From contig CADEDA010000005.1 in NCBI GenBank assembly GCA_902825965.1, positions 159,637-223,636 on the forward strand: 64,000 bases of DNA. Direction: 5' to 3'. Below, one piece after another: positions 21,931 to 30,554 of this stretch (position 1 is the first letter of the stretch; each line of letters opens with the position of its first letter). The translations under genes were made by a program, and so were the position numbers. The stretch comes from an uncultured Gemmatimonadota bacterium. GTDB lineage: Bacteria; Gemmatimonadota; Gemmatimonadetes; Gemmatimonadales; Gemmatimonadaceae. A model generated the notes under the pieces. It did no database searches. It saw only the letters and a list, made by a program, of their open reading frames with translations, and was not told where the DNA came from.

Positions 21931-22844
21931 GGCGTCATCCGGCGGTAGCGCGACCACAGGACCGTCGTCGCGAGTGCGGTGGTGAGGGCCCACCAGCCCA
22001 CCAGCATCGTGCTCCCCAGCTCCCGGGCGGGGGCGTCCTCGGTCAACTCGGTCGTGGCGCCGAAGAACACGTCGTTCACGTGCAGCGGGATGTTGGTGAC
22101 ATTGAACATGGAGACCCATTGGCCGACCGCCCCGGGCAGTTCCTGCGCGAGTCCGGCCGTGAAGGGTGTGGTGATGGCGAACAGGCCGACGAGGAAGACG
22201 GACGCATACGCCCGTCGCGAGGTGAACGACGCCACGAGCAGCGCGAGCGAGGTCAGGTACGTCGCCATCGCCACGCCGGCCCCCAGGAACCGCGGCACGT
22301 CGAGCCAGTGCGTGCGGAAGTAGACCATCGGCTCGAGATCGCCGAGGACCAGGCCGATGAACAGGATGGTCTGCGGCAGCAGCGCCGCGAGCAGCATCAC
22401 CACGAGGAACGCGGACCAGCGGGCCATCACGTAGTCGCTGCCGGTGAGCGGGCGGACCAGGTAGAGGCTCAGCACGCCGTCGCGCCGGTCGCGGCAGAGG
22501 AGCTCCGGAGCCGCCAGGGCCGCGAACGCGAAGAGCAGCATGCTCGCGAACGCGTTGAAGTCGCCGTGTGAGGGCAGGTTCGCACGCTCGGCCGCCCCCT
22601 GACCGGCGATCCGGTCCGCGGCGCCGGCGATGAGGGCCATGATCAGCGCAATCAGGCAGAGCAGGCTGATGAACGTCCACGGCAGCAGTTTGGCCCGCGG
22701 ACCGCGGCCGAGGCCGAAGGCGATGCGCAGTCCATCCTTGAAGACGGCTCGACGCGGGCGCTGCCGGCCTTCGCGCGGACCGTCATACCGCTGATACCCG
22801 ATGTCGAAGACGGTACCGCCCTGCACCAGTGGTTCGCGGCTCAT
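21927..22844 (-). CDS. ABC-2 type transporter permease
   Basis: A 305-residue protein with a charged N-terminal tail (about 55 residues containing FDIGYQRYDGPREG) and roughly six membrane segments. The YQRYxGPR motif at the start is typical of a Gram-negative ABC-2 permease subfamily found next to CcmA-like ATPases. The start overlaps the stop of the upstream ATPase by 4 bases (ATGA) and its own stop overlaps the next start in the same way. Its partner is most likely the ATPase at 22841-23758. Confidence 0.85.
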   Translation of the reverse strand: MSREPLVQGGTVFDIGYQRYDGPREGRQRPRRAVFKDGLRIAFGLGRGPRAKLLPWTFISLLCLIALIMALIAGAADRIAGQGAAERANLPSHGDFNAFASMLLFAFAALAAPELLCRDRRDGVLSLYLVRPLTGSDYVMARWSAFLVVMLLAALLPQTILFIGLVLGDLEPMVYFRTHWLDVPRFLGAGVAMATYLTSLALLVASFTSRRAYASVFLVGLFAITTPFTAGLAQELPGAVGQWVSMFNVTNIPLHVNDVFFGATTELTEDAPARELGSTMLVGWWALTTALATTVLWSRYRRMTP

Positions 22845-23758
22845 GCGGGGGCCCCTCCGCGCTCGAAGAGTTCCGTGAGCGCCCGCCGACGCGGGGCCAT
22901 GCGGCGCAGCGGCGCACCCGAGGCCACCAGCGCATCACGCACGATGTCGTAGATCGATTCATCCACGCCCGACAGGACCAGGCCGCCGGCATCCTCGCTG
23001 GCCGTGACACCGCGGGCCGCGAGCGCCGCGATCAACCCCTCGCGCCCGTGATCCACCTCGATGAACACGGTCTCCATCTCGCGCGTGAATCCGGCGACCT
23101 CGCCATGGTGGACCACGTGCCCGCCGTTGATCACGATGATGCGGTCGCAGGTGCGCTCCACGTCACCCATCAGGTGCGACGAGAACAGCACGCTGATGCC
23201 GAACTCGCGATGCGTCTTCCGGATGAGGTCGAGCATCTCCTCGCGCCCGGCCGGGTCGAGCCCCGCCGTCGGTTCGTCGAGGAACACCACCGCGGGGTCG
23301 TGCACGAGCGACTGCGCGAGCTTCACGCGCTGCTTCATGCCGGTGGAGTAGCCGCCGATCGCGCGGTAGCGCTCCTCGAACAGCCCGGTGTGCCGCAGCG
23401 TGTCCGCTGCACGGGTCCGCGCGACCTTCGGCGGCAACCCGCTCACCTCCGCCATGTGCGTCAGGAACTCGGCCGCGCTCACCTGGCTCGGCAGGCAATC
23501 GTGCTCCGGCATGTAGCCCAGCCGCGCGCGCACGGTGATGTCGGCATTGGCGTCCTGTCCGAGTACAAGCGCACGGCCGCTGGTAGGACGCAGCAGGCCC
23601 AACAGGATCTTGATCGCGGTGCTCTTGCCCGCGCCGTTCTCGCCCAGGATGCCCGTGATGCCGTCGTCGACGGTGAAGCTCACATCGTCGAGCGCACGCA
23701 CCCCGTTCGGGTAGTCCTTGGTGAGGTGCTCGGCAGCGAGGATGCCCGGTGCCGTCAT
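22841..23758 (-). CDS. ABC transporter ATP-binding protein
   Basis: A 305-residue ATPase with Walker A GENGAGKST, Q-loop LGYMPEHDCLP, signature YSTGMKQRVKLAQ, Walker B VVFLDEPTAGLDP and H-loop FSSHLMGDVE. Like its paralogue two genes on it has a C-terminal extension. The two ATPases are only moderately alike, so they are probably old paralogues rather than a recent tandem copy. The ATG at 23758 overlaps the stop of the Sel1 lipoprotein gene. Confidence 0.92.
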   Translation of the reverse strand: MTAPGILAAEHLTKDYPNGVRALDDVSFTVDDGITGILGENGAGKSTAIKILLGLLRPTSGRALVLGQDANADITVRARLGYMPEHDCLPSQVSAAEFLTHMAEVSGLPPKVARTRAADTLRHTGLFEERYRAIGGYSTGMKQRVKLAQSLVHDPAVVFLDEPTAGLDPAGREEMLDLIRKTHREFGISVLFSSHLMGDVERTCDRIIVINGGHVVHHGEVAGFTREMETVFIEVDHGREGLIAALAARGVTASEDAGGLVLSGVDESIYDIVRDALVASGAPLRRMAPRRRALTELFERGGAPA

Positions 23759-24681
23759 GGTGTGGCCCTCGCTGGCGGGCAGGCCTTGCGGTATCCGAGG
23801 TCGCAGGCCTGCTGGCGCGCCTGCGTGGCGCGCTCGGCATCGCGGAAGGCCCCCGCGCCGGTCTCGTACAGCAGCGAGAGTCGATAGCAGCCTTCGCCGT
23901 CCCGGCGCTGGCAGGCGCTGCGATACTGCCGCGCCGCCATCTGGTAGTCCACGGGCCCCGCGCGGCCCTCCTCGGCGAAGCGCCCGAGTTGCACACAGGC
24001 CGCCGCATCGTCCGTACAGCCACGCGTGAACAGTGTCTTCGCGATCGAATCGTTCCGCGGCGTGCCCACACCGTCAGCGTGTAGCTGGCCGAGTCCGGTG
24101 CAACCGACCGTCGCCGCATCGCGGCAACTCCGCTCGAAGAGCGCACGGGCGTGTACCGGGTCCGGCCGCACCCCGTCGCCGCTCCGGTGCAGCGTTCCGA
24201 GCTCGGCGCAGCCCAAGGCATCGGCGGCGTCGCAGGCCTTGGTGAGCAACCCGACGGCGACGCCGATGTCGCGCGTGCTGCCCGTGTCGCGGACCATGAG
24301 GCGGCCGAGGTTGGCGCATCCGGATGGGGCCCCGGCCTCGCAACCGCGGGCCAGCAAGGCGCGCGCTTGCGCGGTGTCGCGCTTCACCCCACGCCCGACG
24401 AGCTGCATGAGGCCCAGCGACGCACATCCGTCGCCGAATCGCTGCTCGCAGGCGAGCTGGAACAATCGCGCGGCCTCGGCCTCGTCGCGCAACACGTGGT
24501 GACCGTCACGATATCGGCCTCCGAGCGTACTGCAGTCCGCCGCGGTCCCCGCGGCACAGGCCTCGCGCAGACGCACGACCTCGGCGTGCCCTTCGGAACA
24601 GCCGCCGAACGACAGCAGCGTGAGGACCATCAGCGCGAGGGCGTGCAAGCCGGCGCGCGAGAGACGGAGGTGGGATGCCAT
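23755..24681 (-). CDS. Sel1-repeat lipoprotein with paired cysteines
   Basis: A 308-residue protein; the ATG at 24681 opens a signal peptide with lipobox SFGGC. The rest consists of about seven Sel1-like repeats of 36-38 residues, each carrying a pair of cysteines spaced by about seven residues (for example ACEQRFGDGC, GCEAGAPSGC, SCRDAATVGC). This pattern matches Helicobacter cysteine-rich Hcp proteins, whose repeats are disulfide-stapled and work as protein-interaction scaffolds in the periplasm. It heads the operon that encodes two ABC transporters, so it may assist them or a substrate, which is inference. Confidence 0.85.
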   Translation of the reverse strand: MASHLRLSRAGLHALALMVLTLLSFGGCSEGHAEVVRLREACAAGTAADCSTLGGRYRDGHHVLRDEAEAARLFQLACEQRFGDGCASLGLMQLVGRGVKRDTAQARALLARGCEAGAPSGCANLGRLMVRDTGSTRDIGVAVGLLTKACDAADALGCAELGTLHRSGDGVRPDPVHARALFERSCRDAATVGCTGLGQLHADGVGTPRNDSIAKTLFTRGCTDDAAACVQLGRFAEEGRAGPVDYQMAARQYRSACQRRDGEGCYRLSLLYETGAGAFRDAERATQARQQACDLGYRKACPPARATP

Positions 24682-24730
24682 CGTCGGGGGGCGAAGGACG
24701 CGTTGCGGGTTCTGGCTGGTACGGCCCGAG

Positions 24731-24758
24731 CCGAGGCTGGGTTTCGCCCAGCCCTCGG
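24731..24758 (-). terminator. Hairpin after the alpha/beta hydrolase gene
   Basis: CCGAGGCTGGG (24731-24741) pairs with CCCAGCCCTCGG (24747-24758) with one bulged base. It lies 28 bases downstream of the stop of the minus-strand hydrolase gene and just upstream of the next operon. Confidence 0.6.
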
Positions 24759-24785
24759 CCCGGACCTGCGCCCGCCCCCCGGTGA

Positions 24786-25700
24786 CTACGGCTGCAGCAG
24801 GCGTCGCACCTCGGCGATGACCTCCGGCAACATCGCGATGTCCGCGTGATCGCCACGCGGCAACACCACCTTGCGGACGTTCGGCCACCAGCGCGCGATG
24901 CGCTCCGTGCCGGGAACGAGCGCGCGGTCGTCGCGGCCGACGATCGCCAGCGCGGGGACACGCAGTGCCGCGATGCGGGCCGAGTCCGGCACGAGCGCCG
25001 GGAGCGCCGCGATGGACGCGATGAGCGACGGCCCGTCATTGAGCGTCTCGAGCTCCTTGGCCACCGGCACGATCACGGAGTCGGGCCAGGTCGGCAAGAT
25101 CTCCGTGAAGAACGAGGTCAGGCCGTTGCCGCGCTGCAGCTCGCGGAGATGCGGCGCGATCCAGGTTGCGAGCGCGGCGGAGTCGGGCCAGAACGGTCCC
25201 GCGACCAACGCCGCACTGTGGACACGCCGGGGCGCACGCAGCGCGACGTTCGCCGTGATCACCGCTCCCATGGAGTAGCCGACGACGTGTGCCGCGTCGA
25301 CGCCGAGATGGTCCATCAGGGCCAGCACGTCGTCCACCATCCGGTGACCGTAGTCCGATGGCTGCGCGAACTTGCTGCTCTTGCCGAAGCCGCGGAGGTC
25401 GGGCACGATCACGCGGTGGCTGCGCGCGAGCGAGTCCGCCATCGCGGCCCACATCTCGACGCGGTCGGTATAGCCGTGCAGCAGGAGCACCGGTGTCCCC
25501 TGGCCCACCTCGCGATAGCGGATCCGCACCGCGCGTGTCGTCATGTAGCGGTCGGGGGCATCGAGCAGGGCGAGCGGGGCGGCGGTGGCCGCCGGTTGGG
25601 CGGCGAGTGCGGGAACGATGCAGCTGAGGCTGGCGGCGAGGACGGGCGCGCTGAAGCGCGCGAGCGACCACCGACGCGCGCCAAGGCGGACGCGGATCAT
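24786..25700 (-). CDS. Exported alpha/beta hydrolase
   Basis: A 304-residue protein with a 33-residue signal peptide (cleavage after PALAAQ). Fold motifs are VLLLHGYTD (oxyanion loop), VPDLRGFGKSS, the nucleophile elbow GYSMGA, GRDDRALV with the acid Asp, and RGDHADI with the catalytic His. The PDLRGFGxS element is typical of the epoxide-hydrolase/haloperoxidase-like group, but the exact reaction is not predictable. It starts at ATG 25700 with a GGTGCTCCC leader lacking a strong ribosome site. It is transcribed separately from both flanking operons, judging by terminators on each side. Confidence 0.85.
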   Translation of the reverse strand: MIRVRLGARRWSLARFSAPVLAASLSCIVPALAAQPAATAAPLALLDAPDRYMTTRAVRIRYREVGQGTPVLLLHGYTDRVEMWAAMADSLARSHRVIVPDLRGFGKSSKFAQPSDYGHRMVDDVLALMDHLGVDAAHVVGYSMGAVITANVALRAPRRVHSAALVAGPFWPDSAALATWIAPHLRELQRGNGLTSFFTEILPTWPDSVIVPVAKELETLNDGPSLIASIAALPALVPDSARIAALRVPALAIVGRDDRALVPGTERIARWWPNVRKVVLPRGDHADIAMLPEVIAEVRRLLQP

Positions 25701-25860
25701 GGGAGCACCTGGACGGTGTGGGATGTGCGGGAGACGGCGGGCATCGCCGCCGCATGTCAGAGGGAGTTGCGCCGGATACCCGCAGCGACCGACAGACCTC
25801 GCCCGCGCGATGTCGTGCACGCCGCCGCACGAACGCACGACGCATGAGTGCATGAACGCA

Positions 25861-25891
25861 CGAACGCCCGCCGGATCCCGGCGGGCGTTCG
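25861..25891 (-). terminator. Strong hairpin terminator for the amidohydrolase operon
   Basis: A perfect 14-base-pair stem (25861-25874 with 25878-25891) and a 3-base loop. It lies 40 bases past the stop at 25931 in the minus direction. Repeated GAACGCACGA words follow at 25831-25860 instead of a T run. Confidence 0.75.
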
Positions 25892-25905
25892 GTCCTGCGT
25901 ACCGT

Positions 25906-25925
25906 CGCGCGCCGTGAGGCGCGCG
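25906..25925 (-). terminator. Second hairpin directly after the amidohydrolase stop
   Basis: CGCGCGCC (25906-25913) and GGCGCGCG (25918-25925) form an 8-base-pair stem with a GTGA loop, 5 bases after the stop. Together with the next hairpin it makes a double terminator. Confidence 0.55.
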
Positions 25926-25930
25926 TGGAA

Positions 25931-27364
25931 TCAGAACGTGATCTTCTTCGACTGCTGCTTGATCTTCTCCATGTACTTCTTGAAGAAGTGCTTCTGGATG
26001 TCGTTCATGTCGATCTCGCGGCCCTGGATGTAGGACTGGATGATCTCCGACGTCATGTCCAGCGGCGTGCCGCTGGTGATGAGCAGCGTGGCCTGCTTGC
26101 CGACCTCGAGCGAGCCCACCTTGTCGTCGATGCCCATGAACTGCGCCGCGTTGATCGTGACGGCCTTGAGTGCCTCGTCCTCAGGCAGTCCGAACGCCAC
26201 GGCGACACCGGCTTCCCAGGGCAGGCGATAGCTGTAGAGACCGCCCGACCCGCCGGCGATCGCGAAGCGCACCCCCGCCTCGTAGAGCTTGGCCGGTGTA
26301 CTGTACGCGCCGTCGTAGCCCTCGTGGTTGCGTTCCGGTGCGGCCATCGTGGAGGTGAGGATCACCGGGATGTTCTCGGCCTTGAGCCGCTCGGCCACGT
26401 GGATCGCATCGCGCCCGCCGCGGATCACGAGGCGCACCTTCTCCTCCTTCGCCCAGGTGATCGCGTCGTTGATCTGCGCGACGCCCTCGGCCGCGACCAC
26501 GACCGGGATCTCGCCCTTGATGGCCGGCAGCATCGCCGCGTAGCGCGAATCCGTGCGCACCGCCTGGCCGGCGGCGATCGCATCACCGTAGGCCCGCGCC
26601 TCGGCGAAGAAGTCCTTGATCGACTGCACCTGCTCGGCGTAGGTCTTGGGTGCCGGCTGCGGGCGCGCGCCCGGCGCTCCCGGCGGCGGGCCGCCACCGA
26701 AGCGCCGCGGACGCGCATTGGGATCCGGCCAGTTGACGTTGAGCGCGGCCGCGCCCTTCATCGACATCTCCTCCCAGGTCCAGCCCTCGAGCGACATCGC
26801 CGAGGAGAGGCCGGAGATGAGGCCGCCTTCGGGCGTGCTGAACGCGACGAGCACACCGGCCGACCGCGTCGTGCCGATGTGCCGGCTCTCGGCATTCACC
26901 GCGATCTCGGCCCGCACGTTGGGGTTGAAGTCGCCGAGCTCGGTGATGTCGTTGGAGACCTCGACCGCACCGATCTCGGTGATGCCGACCGTGCTGTAGG
27001 CGTCGATGAGTCCGGGATAGATGTGCTTCCCGGACACGTCGACGATCTTGGCACCACGCGGCGCGGCCACCTCCGCACCCCCGATGGCGGTGATCTTGCC
27101 GCGGTCGAGCACGATGGTGCCGTTCTGGATCGTGCCCTTGGTCACTGTGTGGATGGTGGCACCCCGCAGCACCACCGGCTCGGTCTGCGGGGGCATCGTC
27201 ATGCCGACCTGCGCCACCGCGTCCCGGCTCACGAGGGCCGTGGAGGCCACCGCGGTGAGCGCAAGCGCCATCGCCCGCGTCGCGACCCGGTGCATCCCGT
27301 GCCGCATCGCGCGGCGGGTCGTGCTCTCGGTTCCGTTCATGGTCGTTGTCGTGTTGAGGGTCAT
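25931..27364 (-). CDS. Amidohydrolase-family protein with degenerate metal motif
   Basis: A 477-residue protein; the ATG at 27364 lies 2 bases after the upstream stop, and a later Met (residue 21 or 24) could also begin the signal peptide that ends near VAQVG. The amidohydrolase layout is clear: N-terminal beta sandwich, IYPGLIDAYSTVGITEIG where the HxH metal motif should be, a barrel, and the C-terminal GSLEVGKQATLLI. The two His of HxH are Tyr and Ser here, so it may be non-catalytic or use other ligands. A Pro/Gly-rich insertion lies around residues 225-240. It forms an operon with the two-domain amidohydrolase upstream. Lys-rich C-terminus. Confidence 0.82.
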   Translation of the reverse strand: MTLNTTTTMNGTESTTRRAMRHGMHRVATRAMALALTAVASTALVSRDAVAQVGMTMPPQTEPVVLRGATIHTVTKGTIQNGTIVLDRGKITAIGGAEVAAPRGAKIVDVSGKHIYPGLIDAYSTVGITEIGAVEVSNDITELGDFNPNVRAEIAVNAESRHIGTTRSAGVLVAFSTPEGGLISGLSSAMSLEGWTWEEMSMKGAAALNVNWPDPNARPRRFGGGPPPGAPGARPQPAPKTYAEQVQSIKDFFAEARAYGDAIAAGQAVRTDSRYAAMLPAIKGEIPVVVAAEGVAQINDAITWAKEEKVRLVIRGGRDAIHVAERLKAENIPVILTSTMAAPERNHEGYDGAYSTPAKLYEAGVRFAIAGGSGGLYSYRLPWEAGVAVAFGLPEDEALKAVTINAAQFMGIDDKVGSLEVGKQATLLITSGTPLDMTSEIIQSYIQGREIDMNDIQKHFFKKYMEKIKQQSKKITF

Positions 27365-27366
27365 GG

Positions 27367-30300
27367 TCAGTTGCGCCCCGGTGTGCGGCCGCGCGCCGGG
27401 CCGGCGCCGGCCGGCGGCTCCGACGCCCCGGCGGTGAGGATCGCCTGGATGAGCTGCGCGCGCTGCTTCGCGATCTCCGTCCGCAGCTTCGCGTCCTCCT
27501 CGAGCGAGAAGTACATGCGCCCTTCCACCCAGGTCTGCTCGGCCTTGGTGAACTGCGAGAGCGGGTTGCCGTTCCAGATCACGAAGTCGGCATCCTTGCC
27601 GGCCTCGAGCGAGCCGATGCGGTTGTCGATCGCGACGGCCTTCGCCGCCTGGTTGGTCACCGTCGACAGTGCCTGCACGTCCGTGAGGCCCGAGCGCAGG
27701 AGCTTGCCCGCCTCCCAGTTCATGCGCGTGGAGATCTCGGCGTCGTCGGAATGCAGCGAGGTGACGACCCCCGCCTCCATGAGCAGGCGCGCGTTGTACG
27801 ACGTGGCGTCGTACGACTCGAGCTTGAAGGCGCCCCAGTCGCTCCACACCACGGCCGCGACCCCGGCGTCCTTGAGTTCATTGGCGATCTTGTACGCCTC
27901 CACGCCGTGCTGCAGCGTCTGGATGCGGAAGCCGAACTCCTGCGCCAGCCGCACCAGCGCCAGGAACTCGTCGGCGCGGTAGCCGTGCGACGAGACGAGG
28001 AGCTTCTGGTTGAGGATGTCGAGGATCGCCTCCATGCGCAGGTCGCGGCGGGGCGGCAGCCCGGTCTTCTCGGTCTCCCAACGCTTCCACTCCTTCTCGT
28101 AGTCCCGCGCCGCGAGGAAGTGGTCGCGGATGATCTCCTGCACGCCCATGCGGGTGTTCGGGTAGCGATTCGGGCTGCGCTTGGGGTTCTCGCCGAGGGC
28201 GAACTTCACCGTGCGCGGCGCCCCGTCGATCTTGAGCTCGTCGGGCAGCAGGCCCCAGCGCGACTTGATGAACACGTTCTCGCCGCCGATCGGGTTGGCG
28301 GACCCGTGCTTCACCATGGCCGTCGTGAGTCCGCCCGCCAACTGGCGGTACATCCAGATGTTGTTGTGCGTCACCACGTCGCCCATGCGCACTTCCGGCA
28401 CGATCGCGAAGCCGGACTCGTTCACCGAGCTCACGCCGGCGTGCGAGTGCGGATCGATGAGCCCCGGCGTCACGTGCTTGCCCGTGGCGTCGATCACCAC
28501 GGCGCCGCGCGGCGCGCTGAGCCCCTTGCCCACCTGGGCGACCTTGCCGGCACGCACGAGCAGGTCGGCGTTCTCCAGCTTGCCCTGCGCACCCTGCGTC
28601 CACACGGTGGCGTTGCGCACCAGGACCACGGCCGGCTGCTCCGGCGCCGTCGCGCGGCCGTACTCCATCATCGGGCGGATCCACGGCAGGTCGATCTGCG
28701 GCACCTTCTTCGCGACCGTGCCGCGCGCGGCCGTCTCGACCGTCTCGGTGCGCGTGCCCTTGAACGAGGGATCGGTGCCGTTGGGCAGCGAGGTCCAGCC
28801 GTACACCTGCTCACCACTCACCGACCCGGCCATGAGCACGGTGCCTTCGTAGCCGAGCTGCTCGCCGGGGAAGGTGACCTCGAGACGCCCCGTCTCCGAG
28901 ACCACCCGGACGTTCGCGAGATTGATCGGACGACGTCCCTCGCGTTCGATCGTGCCGCGGATGCGGTTGATCGGACCTTCGAGCCGCAGCGTGGCCTTGA
29001 AGCCATCCGCGTCATCGGAGGTGATGGCCCAGGTGCCGCGCGGATCGATCTGCGGCGGGCGGGTGATGCCGTAACGCGTGCCCTGCACCCACACGTCACG
29101 CACCGTCGCATCCTCCGTGAACAGGTCGCCCTCGCTGACGACGAGGTTGGCGACCTTGCCCACAGCGATGGTGCCGTGCGTGCGCTCGATGCCGAGCCAG
29201 GCGGCCGGCGTCGTCGTGAGGGCGGCCAGCGCCTTGTCGGCGGCGAGGCCGCGCGCCACGGCGATGCGCAGGTTGGGCAGGAACTGCGTGAGCGTCGAGA
29301 GGCCGTCGGTCGTGAGCGCGAACGACACGCCGGCGTTGGCCAGCTGCGCCGGGTTGGTCGGCGCGAGGTACCAGTGCCGCAACGTGGTCAGCGACGCGTT
29401 CAGCGCGAGCTCGGGGCTCGAGACGTCCGGCGCGTCGGGGAAGTTCAGCGGCAGGATCAGCGGCTGGGTGCGGCCCTTGAGCACGTCGACGAGCCGATAC
29501 TCCGTGCCGTTCCCGCGGAACCAGGGCGTGAGCTTGTACTCGGTCGCGATGCGCTGCGCCCGCAGGTAGTCCTCCTCGCTCTCGGTCTGGAACAGCACCG
29601 GCTGCTTGCCCTGCACCACCGGGGCGAGCGCGCCCAGCGCCTCGCTGCGCTCCGGCGGCAGGATCGCCCGGCCGCTCGCCTCGTACGCGGCGTTCGCCCG
29701 GATGTACCACTCGGCGTCCATCAGCGTCTGCCGCATGAGGGCGACGGTGCCCATGCTCGAGTTGGGATACATCCCGCCGAGCTGGAACGAACGCTGGAAG
29801 CCGATGGCCTGCACGAGGTCGGCGCGCAGCACGCGCTCACGCACGCCGGCATCGGAGAGGTTCACCACCGAGGCCGTGCCGCGGAAGATGCCCTGCTTGG
29901 GGACGGCAAGGGCGGCGCCGAACCCGAGCGAGCGCAGGGCAACGCGCCGCGTCGAGTCATCCTTGAGGTTGGTGGTGGTGCTGAACCACGCGCGCACCTG
30001 CGGATTCCAGTGCGTGGGCCCCACGTCGCCCCCCTGCGGCACCGCATCCATGCCGAGATCGGCGTGCGCGTCGATGAAGCCGGGGTAGATGGTCTGGCCC
30101 TTGAGGTCCCACACCCGCGCGCCCGCAGGGGCGCGGAGGTTCCGGCCGACGGCCGTGATGAGACCGTTCCGGATGACGACGGTCGCGCTGTCGAGCACCT
30201 GCCCCGGTGCCGTGACCACGCGCGCACCGACCAGTGCGTGGTAGCCGGTCCCGTTGTCGCGGAGTCCGGTGACGGGTTCGAGTCGCGAGGATTGCTGGGC

Positions 30301-30372
30301 GGCGAGTCCACCGGCCGGCAGCGCACCGGCGAGGAGGAGGCCGAGGCCCAGGAGCGGACGGAATGCTCTCAC
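27367..30372 (-). CDS. Two-domain amidohydrolase, exported
   Basis: A 1,001-residue protein, about twice the normal length, starting at GTG 30372 with GGAG 7 bases upstream. A signal peptide ends near residue 26 (LAAQQ). Domain one (about 45-480) has IYPGFIDAHADLGM, so His103 is kept but the second His is Asp105. Domain two (about 600-990) has VTPGLIDPHSHAG with both His642 and His644, and ends GSLEAGKDADFVIW. A beta-rich stretch links the two. The second domain probably hydrolyses an amide, imide or peptide bond in the periplasm; the first may be structural. Metal-dependent hydrolases of this double type occur in several Gram-negative phyla. Substrate unknown. Confidence 0.87.
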   Translation of the reverse strand: MRAFRPLLGLGLLLAGALPAGGLAAQQSSRLEPVTGLRDNGTGYHALVGARVVTAPGQVLDSATVVIRNGLITAVGRNLRAPAGARVWDLKGQTIYPGFIDAHADLGMDAVPQGGDVGPTHWNPQVRAWFSTTTNLKDDSTRRVALRSLGFGAALAVPKQGIFRGTASVVNLSDAGVRERVLRADLVQAIGFQRSFQLGGMYPNSSMGTVALMRQTLMDAEWYIRANAAYEASGRAILPPERSEALGALAPVVQGKQPVLFQTESEEDYLRAQRIATEYKLTPWFRGNGTEYRLVDVLKGRTQPLILPLNFPDAPDVSSPELALNASLTTLRHWYLAPTNPAQLANAGVSFALTTDGLSTLTQFLPNLRIAVARGLAADKALAALTTTPAAWLGIERTHGTIAVGKVANLVVSEGDLFTEDATVRDVWVQGTRYGITRPPQIDPRGTWAITSDDADGFKATLRLEGPINRIRGTIEREGRRPINLANVRVVSETGRLEVTFPGEQLGYEGTVLMAGSVSGEQVYGWTSLPNGTDPSFKGTRTETVETAARGTVAKKVPQIDLPWIRPMMEYGRATAPEQPAVVLVRNATVWTQGAQGKLENADLLVRAGKVAQVGKGLSAPRGAVVIDATGKHVTPGLIDPHSHAGVSSVNESGFAIVPEVRMGDVVTHNNIWMYRQLAGGLTTAMVKHGSANPIGGENVFIKSRWGLLPDELKIDGAPRTVKFALGENPKRSPNRYPNTRMGVQEIIRDHFLAARDYEKEWKRWETEKTGLPPRRDLRMEAILDILNQKLLVSSHGYRADEFLALVRLAQEFGFRIQTLQHGVEAYKIANELKDAGVAAVVWSDWGAFKLESYDATSYNARLLMEAGVVTSLHSDDAEISTRMNWEAGKLLRSGLTDVQALSTVTNQAAKAVAIDNRIGSLEAGKDADFVIWNGNPLSQFTKAEQTWVEGRMYFSLEEDAKLRTEIAKQRAQLIQAILTAGASEPPAGAGPARGRTPGRN

Positions 30373-30478
30373 GTGGTACTCCGTGCGTGACGGTCGTGAC
30401 CGCAGGGCGACCGTCAGAGGGTCGGGGAATCGCGGCGCCTGCTTCGCCTGAGGACGCGTCGGGGTGGACGCTTCTTCT

Positions 30479-30484
30479 ATAGTA
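30479..30484 (-). promoter_or_regulatory. Possible -10 element for the amidohydrolase operon
   Basis: In an A+T-rich island within very G+C-rich sequence the minus strand reads TACTAT, about 107 bases upstream of the GTG at 30372. A convincing -35 hexamer at the right distance was not found, so this is tentative. Confidence 0.3.
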
Positions 30485-30554
30485 TGGGGGTAACGGACGA
30501 GGCGCGGCAAACGTTGCGGGTGGGGACGCCACCCGCCGGCCGCGGACGCTCCCC

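Noticed and set aside
28874..29569. Plus-strand frames of 66 and 163 codons inside the two-domain amidohydrolase
   Set aside because: Antisense to conserved amidohydrolase sequence, without ribosome sites or motifs.
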